35,622 nt of DNA from CAYSCW01 sp964449165 (lineage in GTDB: Bacteria; Acidobacteriota; Aminicenantia; Aminicenantales; Aminicenantaceae), in contig CAYVAT010000033.1 of the NCBI GenBank assembly GCA_964449165.1, positions 1-35,622 on the forward strand, given 5' to 3'. The notes under the pieces were generated by a model. It was not told the DNA's origin. It searched no databases and was given only the letters and a program-made list of their open reading frames with translations. The position numbers were made by a program, and so were the translations under genes. Positions 26,257 to 34,300 of the stretch are shown piece by piece; within the stretch, counting starts at the first letter, position 1, and the number at the start of each line of letters is the position of its first letter.

Positions 26257-27270
26257 TTAAGAAGCCAGCTTTTCCAATTCTTTGACCATATCAGGAGTGG
26301 CAATCAGAATGAGGGTATCGTTTTTCTGGATGGCTGTCTCCCTGGATGGATTGAATTCATAATCCTTTTTGTCATCCCGGCGGATTGCCACCAGAAGGGC
26401 ATTGGTCCTCTCTTCCAGCCTGGCTTCTTTTATAGTCTTTCCGATAAGGGAGGATTCTTCCCCTACAGTAACCTCTTCGAAACGGAGCACCTTCTCCCTC
26501 TCGCGGAGCATCATATCCAGGAAGGTGGCCACAGCAGGCCGGATCATCTCGGAGACCATGCGCATACCGCCAATAAAAGTGGGAGAGATCACCGAATCGG
26601 AGCCGGCCTTGACCATTTTCTTGTGGGATTTCAGGTCGATGCCTTTGGTAACGATTCTTATCCTGGGGTTAAGGCTCCGCGCGGTCAAGGTCACGAAAAG
26701 ATTGGCCTCGTCGGTGGGGAGAGAAAGCAGGATTCCTCTGGCTTTCTCAATCCCTGCTGAGAGGAGGACATCGTCTTCGATCGGGTCTCCGTTGATAAAA
26801 AGAATATTTTCCTCAGCAGAAAGTTTATCTATCTTCTCCTTCGATGGTTCAATAACCACAAACTTCTTCTTGGTCAGGATCAATTCCTGGATGATGGTCT
26901 GGGCTGTTTCATCTGTGCCGCAGACAATATAATGATCCTTAAGCTTGGCTATTTCTTTTTCCATTCTCTTTCTCCCCAGAACATTTTTAAGCTCTCCCTC
27001 AACGATGAAGCTGGTGATGGAAGAGACTGCAAAGGCAATGGTCCCCAAACAGATAACGATAAAGACAGTAACAAATATGCGGGCCGCAGGATTGGTGCTT
27101 AAATCGACAACTTCCTCATAACCAACCGTGGAGAGCGTGATGACCGTCATATAAAGGCTGTCAAGCAAAGACCACTCAGGCCCTCCGATAATCTTAAATC
27201 CTGCGACACCGATGATGAAGACAGCTATAAAGATTGTGAGAGAGAGGTAAATTCTTTTTCTGCTTTTCAT
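26257..27270 (-). CDS. Two-helix K+ channel with RCK (TrkA) domains
   Basis: The 337-residue protein has two transmembrane helices (about 7-28 and 64-90) around a pore loop with the K+ selectivity filter TVGYE (48-52). Then comes an RCK_N domain (about 113-240) and an RCK_C domain (about 255-337, VTVGEESSLIGKTIKE). In RCK_N the nucleotide loop reads VCGTDETAQ, without the second and third glycines of GxGxxG, resembling the calcium-gated channel MthK (CGWSEST) more than NAD-binding TrkA. Gating by a cation or other ligand rather than NAD is therefore plausible (inference). GAGAGG precedes ATG 27270. It probably regulates K+ and membrane potential in the inner membrane. Confidence 0.9.
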   Translation of the reverse strand: MKSRKRIYLSLTIFIAVFIIGVAGFKIIGGPEWSLLDSLYMTVITLSTVGYEEVVDLSTNPAARIFVTVFIVICLGTIAFAVSSITSFIVEGELKNVLGRKRMEKEIAKLKDHYIVCGTDETAQTIIQELILTKKKFVVIEPSKEKIDKLSAEENILFINGDPIEDDVLLSAGIEKARGILLSLPTDEANLFVTLTARSLNPRIRIVTKGIDLKSHKKMVKAGSDSVISPTFIGGMRMVSEMIRPAVATFLDMMLREREKVLRFEEVTVGEESSLIGKTIKEARLEERTNALLVAIRRDDKKDYEFNPSRETAIQKNDTLILIATPDMVKELEKLAS

Positions 27271-27405
27271 GAATCCTCTCAGTTATCCTTAAAGAGGAAA
27301 GCTGGTTAATAAAATCTCATTCTCCAGCCGATTAACTCACACTTACCCAGTTTCGTCTGATTATAAAAAATAAACACAGCTCTGGCAACACCAAGAACGC
27401 GCAAA

Positions 27406-28170
27406 TCACACGCTTTCACTCTTTTCAAAAAAGTAGGCTCCCAGAAAAATCATGGTTAAGGAAAAGGCCAAGAGAACAACGGTGTCTAACACAACTGCGT
27501 AGGAGGAAACTCCTATCAATGTGCCCCTCAGACCGTCCACACCATAAGTCAAAGGATCAAGATAAGAAATGCATCTCAGCCAGAGAGGGAAATTCTCCAG
27601 AGGATAAAGTGCGCCCGAGAGGAAGAAAAGGGGGAAGATGACAAAGTTCATGATGATGCTGAAACCCTGCATATCCTTCATCTTGGAGGCAAAAACCAAT
27701 CCCAGTCCGATAAAAGTTGCCGTGATCAGGATCATAAAAATAAGGGATAGAGGAATCGAAATCACTGTGGAAACCTTAAATCCCATGATAAAGGAAATCC
27801 CTAAAATAACAATAGCCTGAATCAGGGCTGTGGTCATCCCTCCGGCCATTCTTCCCAGCACGATGGAGACGCGGTTAACAGGAGCAACCATGATTTCCTT
27901 CAAAAACCCGAACTCTCTGTCCCACAGGACCGAAAGCCCGGCAAAGGTGGAGGAAAAGAGTAAGCTCATACCCAGGATTCCAGGAACCAAAAACCGGATG
28001 TAGTTCACACCGCCAGAGACACCGGGGAGGGAAATTCTTCGAAATCCCAATCCCAGGAATGCCAGGAAGAATAAAGGCATGGCCACCGCGCCGGCGATGC
28101 GCGATTTGGCGCGCAGAAATCTTTTCATCTCCCGCAGCCACAAGACATAGACCGCAGTCGTGTTAATCAT
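27406..28170 (-). CDS. ABC-2 type exporter permease (DrrB-like)
   Basis: The 254-residue membrane protein has six hydrophobic segments and the ABC-2 signature region LDPLTYGVDGLRGTLIG near the C-terminus. Other typical text is VLWDREFGFLKEIMVAPVNR and FPLFFLSGALYPLENFP. It forms the membrane half of an export pump with the ATPase encoded immediately upstream; the ATPase stop overlaps this ATG (ATGA, 28167-28170). AAGGAG inside the ATPase gene is the ribosome site. Substrate is unknown; the family exports drugs, lipids or polysaccharides. Confidence 0.9.
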   Translation of the reverse strand: MINTTAVYVLWLREMKRFLRAKSRIAGAVAMPLFFLAFLGLGFRRISLPGVSGGVNYIRFLVPGILGMSLLFSSTFAGLSVLWDREFGFLKEIMVAPVNRVSIVLGRMAGGMTTALIQAIVILGISFIMGFKVSTVISIPLSLIFMILITATFIGLGLVFASKMKDMQGFSIIMNFVIFPLFFLSGALYPLENFPLWLRCISYLDPLTYGVDGLRGTLIGVSSYAVVLDTVVLLAFSLTMIFLGAYFFEKSESV

Positions 28171-29168
28171 CTTCTCCTTCTTCCCATCCTTCTTCGCAAC
28201 ATCTCTCTCTTCCTTTCGTTCTGGCTTAGCTCATGCTCCCGGATAACCCTTCCTGTATAGTGGAGAAACACATCCTCAAGACTCGGCTTTCTCAGGTGGA
28301 CACAGACGACATCGACTCCATCCTTATTGGCCATGTTGATGAGCTCAGGAATTCTTCGCTCTCCCTTCTCCATGGTCAGGCTCAGGTTGTTGTTATGGGA
28401 GGCCATGGTCTTGATCCAGTCCAGTTCTCTCAAATGGCTCAGCAGCGCATCGCTCCTTCCCTCTATCTCCAGGGAGACCACATCCCCTCCGAGGATATCC
28501 TTGAGCTTCGAGGGAGAATCCATGGCCACAATCTTGCCGTAATCGATGATGGCCACTCTTTCACACAGGTAATCCGCCTCTTCCATATAATGGGTGGTTA
28601 AGATGATGGTCACATCGCTTTTTTGGTTCAGGTCTCTGATATAATCCCAGATGTGTCGCCTTGTCTGCGTATCAAGACCCAGGGTTGGCTCATCGAGAAA
28701 CAAGACCTTTGGCCTGTGAATCAAACCTCTGGCAATCTCCAGCCTTCTTTTCATCCCGCCGGAGTAGTTCTCGACCAGAACATCGGCCTTATCGGTCAGG
28801 TCCACAAGCCGAAGCACTTCTTTTATTCTTTCCCTTCTCAACTCTTTTCCGATCCCATACATCATGGCGTGGAATTCGAGATTTTCCTTTCCGGTTAATT
28901 TGATGTCGAGGGCCGGTTCCTGGAAGACGATCCCGATGCTTTTCCGCACATCATCCTTATGCCTGGAAATGTCGAACGAGGCAACCTCGCCGTATCCTGA
29001 TGTTGGGTCGAGAAGAGTGGAGAGCACGTTGATGGTTGTGGTTTTTCCAGCTCCATTTGGTCCTAGAAGGCCAAAAAGCTCTCCGCTCTCTACGGAAAAG
29101 GAGAGGTGATCGACAGCCACAAGGCCGTTAAATTTTTTGGTTAAGTTTTCGACTTTTATGGCGTACAT
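28167..29168 (-). CDS. ABC exporter ATP-binding protein (DrrA-like)
   Basis: The 333-residue ATPase has Walker A GPNGAGKT (36-43), Q-loop Gln83, signature YSGGMKRRLEIA (135-146), Walker B VLFLDE (155-160) with LGLD D-loop, and switch His193 in TTHYMEEADY. The C-terminal extension has the DUF4162-like PSLEDVFLHYTGRVIRE segment of the DrrA/CcmA-type exporters. The tail MLRRRMGRRRR is strongly basic and unusual; part of it is encoded by the ribosome site of the overlapping permease gene. Together with the permease it should form a complete (A2B2) exporter. Confidence 0.93.
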   Translation of the reverse strand: MYAIKVENLTKKFNGLVAVDHLSFSVESGELFGLLGPNGAGKTTTINVLSTLLDPTSGYGEVASFDISRHKDDVRKSIGIVFQEPALDIKLTGKENLEFHAMMYGIGKELRRERIKEVLRLVDLTDKADVLVENYSGGMKRRLEIARGLIHRPKVLFLDEPTLGLDTQTRRHIWDYIRDLNQKSDVTIILTTHYMEEADYLCERVAIIDYGKIVAMDSPSKLKDILGGDVVSLEIEGRSDALLSHLRELDWIKTMASHNNNLSLTMEKGERRIPELINMANKDGVDVVCVHLRKPSLEDVFLHYTGRVIREHELSQNERKREMLRRRMGRRRR

Positions 29169-29179
29169 GATATCACTTA

Positions 29180-29208
29180 TTGTAAGACGAAAATGCCGGT
29201 TTTTTAAT
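29180..29208 (+). promoter_or_regulatory. Weak candidate promoter upstream of the structured element
   Basis: TTGTAA, 17 bases, TTTAAT. It would start transcription near 29215 and run through the base-paired element toward the pilin gene. The match is modest and the region is A/T-rich. Confidence 0.25.
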
Positions 29209-29339
29209 GCATTATTTTACCTCAAATCCGGCTTAAAATCTTCCTTTTTTCAAATTCTGTAAGAACCTCCATTTCTGAGGCGAATGCCTTTACCAAGACA
29301 TGAGTAAGGAGAAGCATCCCAAAAATCATGATGCAATAA

Positions 29340-29486
29340 CGGTCAGGTAAGCTGATGAGCAAGCCATCCGGAGGCGAGCGGGCAAGGTTTCTGTCCATCT
29401 GAAGCCCATAGTGGCGGGTGGGAGGGTCTTGGCGAGGATGGACGGGAACCGATGCCCGCAGGTTGAAGAATCAGCTTACCTGGCTG
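29340..29486 (+). other. Strongly base-paired 147-base element, possible structured RNA
   Basis: The ends pair over 17 positions, 13 of them an uninterrupted Watson-Crick arm (CAGGTAAGCTGAT at 29344-29356 with ATCAGCTTACCTG at 29470-29482) extended outward by GU and GC pairs. Inside is a second long helix, 29378-29399 with 29437-29459: seven pairs (GCGGGCA/TGCCCGC), a small asymmetric bulge, then 14-15 pairs with two G-U type pairs. A small GCC/GGC hairpin lies at 29363-29375, and the 36-base top loop is G-rich. ATAACG (29336-29341) and CGTTAT (29496-29501) may extend the base. Most pairs are Watson-Crick with a few G-U, as expected of a selected RNA fold. It matches no riboswitch I can name, and lies 139 bases before the pilin gene. 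A mobile inverted-repeat element is the main alternative. The rest of 29169-29624 holds no gene. Confidence 0.6.
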
Positions 29487-29548
29487 CTGTTGAGTCGTTA
29501 TGGAAATGTTCGTGCTTACTGTTTGAGTTTCTCCTTTACAGGCATGTA

Positions 29549-29557
29549 TGCTATAAT
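29549..29557 (+). promoter_or_regulatory. Extended -10 promoter for the pilin-like gene
   Basis: TGCTATAAT is a perfect TGnTATAAT extended -10. No good -35 is present at 17 bases. Expected start is near 29564, 61 bases before the start codon and downstream of the structured element. Confidence 0.5.
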
Positions 29558-29624
29558 TGATAAACTCATCAGTGAGGGTCCAGACTCTCTCTTCTGGCCT
29601 GTTGGATAAGAAAGGAGAGACAAA

Positions 29625-30164
29625 ATGTCTGAAAAACAAAGGGGTTTCACTCTCATCGAGCTGATTATCGTGGTCTCTATCATCGGCATCCTGATCGCGC
29701 TTATCACTCCCAATGTGATCCAGAAAATCCAGGATGGAAAACAGATAGGCACCATGAGCGATATCAACACTATCGCCAAAGCCTGCCTCGAATATGTTGC
29801 CGAAAACGATGTGGCGCCTGCAGCCGGGATTCAGAATGGCCCCTTGACCACCAACAATGCTTTCATCAAAACCCTCACCGAAAAATACCTCACCACCTGC
29901 CCAGTTAACGATCATTGGGGAAATCCTCTGGTTGTCTACAGCGGTATGTCGGTTGCCAATTTTTCCGGCTTTTCTGAGGATATGGTGGAAGAGGGGGACT
30001 TCCTGATTATATCCTATGGGCGCTATGGTCAGCCTGAAGGCTTCACCTTCGATTCCGACAATCGAGAAGCCGGCATGTTTAAAGTGAGCACCATGGATGA
30101 TTTCAAGAAGGACCTGATAAACTGGAACGGAAGCTGGATCCGGGCCCCTCGAACAGGCGGATAA
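29625..30164 (+). CDS. Prepilin-like protein (type IV pilin/GspG type)
   Basis: The 179-residue protein starts MSEKQRG followed by FTLIELIIVVSIIGILIALI, the prepilin peptidase site (cut between Gly7 and Phe8, with Glu at mature position 5) and the hydrophobic assembly helix. The C-terminal part (NPLVVYSG, GDFLIISYGRYGQPEG, STMDDFKKD) is like the globular domain of the major pseudopilin GspG or minor pilins. It would be processed by PilD and assembled into a type IV pilus or secretion pseudopilus. AAAGGAGAG precedes ATG 29625. No other pilus genes are adjacent, so its machine is encoded elsewhere. Confidence 0.88.
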   Translation: MSEKQRGFTLIELIIVVSIIGILIALITPNVIQKIQDGKQIGTMSDINTIAKACLEYVAENDVAPAAGIQNGPLTTNNAFIKTLTEKYLTTCPVNDHWGNPLVVYSGMSVANFSGFSEDMVEEGDFLIISYGRYGQPEGFTFDSDNREAGMFKVSTMDDFKKDLINWNGSWIRAPRTGG

Positions 30165-30169
30165 AAAGA

Positions 30170-30622
30170 TCAAAGCCAATTCAAAAAGAAAAGCGCGGAA
30201 AGTTCATAAAGAATCAGGGTGAAATACACTAAGAAAATGATGTAAATAGCAATCTGGGTTCTTATTAGGCCGAAAATTCTGAAATTCTTATGAACAAGAA
30301 GAAAGACCGAACAAACAGCGGTAATCAGGAACTTAACGGCCAGAGATAAAGTCAAATTTCTTTCCATAAAAGAAGCCATCAAACGATTCCACTCAGATCC
30401 CCCCATTTGGCTTATTTTGTGGGTTAAGAAAGCGTCAAGAACGCAAAAGAGAAGTATCAGGGAGGTTAAGGCCAGCAGCTGCCATTCATATCTATCAACA
30501 TAGTAATCATCCAGCTCTTCAGAGCGCCGAGTCTTTCTGCGGCGGCCAACAAAAACATAGCGGCTTATGGGTCTTGTGGATTTTTGTCGTCGATCTTTCA
30601 AGCTGCGTCTTTCAATCGGCAT
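30170..30622 (-). CDS. DUF5658-like small membrane protein
   Basis: The protein is about 150 residues from ATG 30622 (AAGG three bases upstream); a GTG at 30643 would add seven residues but has no ribosome site. It opens with a very basic Arg-rich region (IERRSLKDRRQ, VGRRRKTRR), then DRYEWQLLALTSLILLFCVLDAFLTHKISQMGGSEWNRLM, and two more hydrophobic helices. This order of basic head, DAxxT helix, GGxExNxLM and later helices fits DUF5658, whose function is unknown. It converges with the pilin gene, with stops five bases apart. Confidence 0.65.
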   Translation of the reverse strand: MPIERRSLKDRRQKSTRPISRYVFVGRRRKTRRSEELDDYYVDRYEWQLLALTSLILLFCVLDAFLTHKISQMGGSEWNRLMASFMERNLTLSLAVKFLITAVCSVFLLVHKNFRIFGLIRTQIAIYIIFLVYFTLILYELSALFFLNWL

Positions 30623-30848
30623 AGCCTTAATCGGAGAAGACACGAAGAGAGGCCGGTTTATGTATGAGTGTGAAGGCTGATAAATTTGAAGCTCGGGGCG
30701 GGAAGAGTTTTATTGGAATTTTGTGTGGCGCCGTTTATTCGTCCTCTTCCTTTCAATTTCCCGCGCAAGCTTTATATCAAATGAAAAGTGGTAAGTCAAT
30801 GAAAAAATCAACCAAAAGGCGGAATGCCTGAAAGGATTATTTTGAAGG

Positions 30849-31166
30849 CTACTTCTTTTTTTGCCCAGTTTCTCTGGCCATCCTGTATTCTGATGCCTTT
30901 CTCGCCTCAAAATAGATTTTGGATAACATCCGCTGCACTTCTTCTCGTTCCATCTTGACTTCACTCGCTCCTATGAATATGTCCATGATTTCTTCAAAGG
31001 TCAAACCTGGCTCATACCCAGGACACAGCTTAGGGACTGCAGCTAATATGGCAGAACATATTTTCGCTCTGATGATCTCGGAAAAACTGAGGTCAAATCT
31101 GTCAGCAAAAAGCTTGATGTTATCCTCGAGCCAATCTGGTAGAAGAACTTGATATCTCTTAAGCAC
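30849..31166 (-). CDS. Ribbon-helix-helix-like DNA-binding protein
   Basis: The start is GTG 31166, preceded at good spacing by GAGGAGG. The 105-residue product begins RYQVLLPDWLEDNIKLFADRFDLSFSEIIRAKI, a beta strand plus two helices with the spacing of Arc/CopG ribbon-helix-helix repressors. The remaining 65 residues are helical and charged, ending TGQKKK, and could bind a partner or ligand. It is divergent from the dehydratase-activase gene at 31375, and the 208-base region between carries related palindromes, suggesting it regulates itself and that gene. No toxin-like partner is adjacent. Family assignment is by pattern only. Confidence 0.55.
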   Translation of the reverse strand: MLKRYQVLLPDWLEDNIKLFADRFDLSFSEIIRAKICSAILAAVPKLCPGYEPGLTFEEIMDIFIGASEVKMEREEVQRMLSKIYFEARKASEYRMARETGQKKK

Positions 31167-31179
31167 CTTTACCTCCTCG

Positions 31180-31194
31180 TTCGATTCGGACGAA
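31180..31194. promoter_or_regulatory. Candidate operator A near the RHH gene start
   Basis: TTCG-N7-CGAA containing TCGATTCG (31181-31188), the reverse complement of CGAATCGA in candidate operator B. It lies immediately upstream of the ribosome site of the RHH gene, where bound repressor would block its own expression. Confidence 0.35.
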
Positions 31195-31289
31195 TAATAA
31201 TATCAAATATTTCGGATAAAACAATACTTTTATTCTTTTTCCCTTCCAGCAAACGCTCAAACCTCGGATGATAACGCAGCTGATCCCAC

Positions 31290-31305
31290 TACGAATCGAG
31301 TCGTA
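31290..31305. promoter_or_regulatory. Candidate operator B before the activase promoter
   Basis: TACGAATCGAGTCGTA is a 16-base palindrome with 14 of 16 symmetric positions. It contains CGAATCGA, shared in inverted orientation with operator A, and lies just upstream of the candidate promoter of the activase gene. Confidence 0.4.
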
Positions 31306-31320
31306 ATTGAAGGGCTGTGT

Positions 31321-31348
31321 TTGAATTTCTCTATAATTAAGTTAAAAT
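31321..31348 (+). promoter_or_regulatory. Candidate promoter of the dehydratase-activase gene
   Basis: TTGAAT, 16 bases, TAAAAT. An alternative reading uses TTGAAG (31307-31312) and a perfect TATAAT (31332-31337) with a long 19-base spacer. GAAGGGA precedes ATG 31375. Confidence 0.4.
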
Positions 31349-31374
31349 AAAAATCACGAAGAAGGGAACTGAAC

Positions 31375-34300
31375 ATGCCAGAGATTTTAGGTATAGATGT
31401 TGGTTCTCTCACAATTAAAGCTGCAACGTATGATCCGCTGAGCAAAGAAGTGAGGGAACTTGAAATCACGGATCACCAAAAGCAGCCGGTTCAAAGAGTT
31501 CTTTATTCAATAAAGAAATTATTAGCGGACCATAAGATATCCGAAATAGCATTCACGGGAAATCATGGAGAGCACTTTGCTCAGCTGCTCAATGCTCATT
31601 ATGTAAATCCTCATCTCGCCGCAGCAGAAGCAAATATGAGGCTTTATCCTCATTTGAGAACAATCCTCAACATAGGCGCTTCATCGTCGTCTCTTATAAT
31701 AATCAGAGAGAATAAAGAGGGAAATCCTGAACTTGATGATATTATCCTTCCTCCCCACTGCTCTGCAGGGACTGGTTCGTTCCTCAACCAGTCTGCATCT
31801 AGGTTTGGTTATTCGATAGAAGAATTCGGAAAGCTTGCCCTGAAATCAAAGAATCCTGAAAACATATCAGGAACGTGTGCAGTATTTGCCTGCTCGGATA
31901 TGATTGACAAACAGCAGAAGGGAGCCTGTAAGGAGGATATAGCTGCAGGACTTCATTATGCTCTGGTAAGGAATTTGCTCGGAACACTCGGCAGAGGGAA
32001 AAAACTCGAAAGGCCCTATTCTTTTCAGGGCGGAGTAGCTGAGAACATCGGGATGGTAAAAGCTCTTGAGGATGTTCTGCATTCATCTGGAAATCATGCC
32101 AAATTGTTCATTCCTGCATATCACAGGTCTATGTCTGCCATCGGTGCAGCCATGCTTACCGGAGAAAGGATTGGGGATAAACGACATTTAAGGAAAGAGG
32201 CTGCCTCGCCGGAAAGTGTGAACAAAACTTATCTTGAAATGCAAGGGCTTGCTCTATTCCAAGATGTTGATTTACCTCCTCTGGCATCGAACGATAAGAT
32301 TACGATAAGAAGAGGCGCCGTTGATGATACCCCTGTTTCTGATGAAAGAATACCTGTATACGTCGGTGTTGATGTGGGCTCTATCAGTACCAATGTGGCA
32401 GTTCTCTATTTCGATAAGGATGCCTGCGACAGGGACTGGAAATTGCTGGCAAAAAAATATCTTCTTACCCGGAGCAATCCTCTTGGGGTTGTGACTCATG
32501 CCTTAAAAGAGATAAATGCGGAGCTTGGAGAAAAAATTAGAGTTCTGGATGCGGCGGTCACAGGTTCTGGCAGGAAGCTGACTGCCAATTATCTCGGTGG
32601 CGTCATGGATGTCAATGAGATAACCGCTCACAGGACAGGCTCCCAGACAATTGCAGAGAGAATGGGAATTTCAGTAGATGAGATAATCGAGATCGGTGGA
32701 CACGACTCAAAATATATCAAAGGGATAGAACAGTTCGACATGAACAAGTCCTGTGCTGCAGGAACAGGATCGTTTATCGAAGAGCAGGCAAAACAGCTGG
32801 GCGTAAAAATTAAGGATTTTGCCTCATATGCCTTGCGCGCAGAGTCTCCCGTCTCTTTCGGGAACAAAAAATGCACTGTTTTCATCGCGGAAGAGCTCGC
32901 TTCGCGTCAAGAATATAAATCTTTAGAGGATCTTCTTGCTAGCGCAGCCTACGCAGTGGCTGAAAATTATCTGAACCAATTCAAGATAGGAGACAGAAGC
33001 GAAAAAACAATCTTTTTTCAAGGAGGAGTTGCCCTCAATGAAGCTGTTGTTGCAGCTCTCCAATACTTCACGCAGGCGAATGTCATCGTCCCTGAGCATA
33101 ATGAAGTTATGGGGGCAATCGGCGCCGCCATCTATGCAAGAAGGCACCATACATGTAAAACAAACTTCATAGGCCTTGAAAAGATCAAAAAAAGAAAATA
33201 TGCCATCGACTCTTTTCAATGTGAGGGATGCGTAAACCTCTGCAATGTATCCAGAGTCACAACAAACGATGGGGCGGTTCTTTATGGAGGGGACAGATGC
33301 GAGAAATATTCCCTTGCAACTAAACAGAAAAAGAAGACAAAAAGAGAAGCCCCGGATCTTTTCAGAGAAAGAGAGCAGCTCCTCAAAGCGGATTACTGGA
33401 GGTCTGAAAAAAAGAACGGAAAATCCAGGCTCAGGATAGGCATTCCGCGTCTTTTCTCCTTTTATTATGAATTCTTACCGCTGTGGAAAACGTTTTTCCA
33501 GGAACTCGGGTGTGAGGTCGTGATATCAGGCAAGACCAACAGAAAAATTGTTGCCAAAGGCCTCGACCATGTTGTCGCTGAAACATGTTTCCCTTCCGAA
33601 ATCGCCTACGGCCACCTGAAAGACTTACTTGAGCAGAGTGTAGATTACATATTTTTTCCCTGTTTAATCGACGGCCCTCAAACCAAATGGAAAGAAAGAA
33701 AAACATATTTTTGCACATTATCACAGAACATGCCTTTTGCTGTAACGAGCACATCAGCAGAGCTTTCGGATATTGCCGGAATTATGCTCCGGCCAGCTAT
33801 CCATCTGCATGAACAAAGATGTAATCTCGAACAGGAGATGATAAAAGTTGCCCAGAAACTGGGAAAGACGAGAAAAGAAACAAAGCAGGCACTTCGCGCA
33901 GGCCTTGAAGCCTTGCGCCGGTTCAACAAGAAGCTTAGAGAGCGCGGCCAAGATGTCTTTTTGAACATTAAAAATTACAGGTTTCCTGTTGTCGTGGTGG
34001 GAAGATCATACACATTAGCAGACTCTGCGGTCAGTGTCGACCTGCCTAAAATGATACAAGAGGCCGGAGGTTTTCCCATCCCTCTTGACTTTCTTCCTCT
34101 CGAGGATGTCGATATCAGTGATGTCCAGAATCTTGCCAACTGGAATTACTATCACAAAGTCATGAGGGCTGCTGAAATCATAAGGACAAATCCCAGGCTC
34201 AACAGCATATTTTTTTCTGTATTTTCCTGCGGTCCGGATTCTTTTCTTGAAGAATTCTATCGGGAAGCCCTTGGCGGGAAATCTTTTCTGGGGATTGAAG

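Noticed and set aside
29351..29359. CTGATGAG, resembling the hammerhead ribozyme core
   Set aside because: The required GAAA core segment and cleavage triplet are not in position, and the bases pair in the long closing helix instead.
29340..29486. Retron or DGR RNA, suggested by terminal inverted repeats
   Set aside because: No reverse transcriptase gene is anywhere in the window. Retained only as an unidentified structured element.
29343..30179. Long minus-strand open frame (278 codons) opposite the pilin gene
   Set aside because: It is the antisense of a clear pilin gene and of the base-paired element, with no ribosome site and no recognisable protein text.
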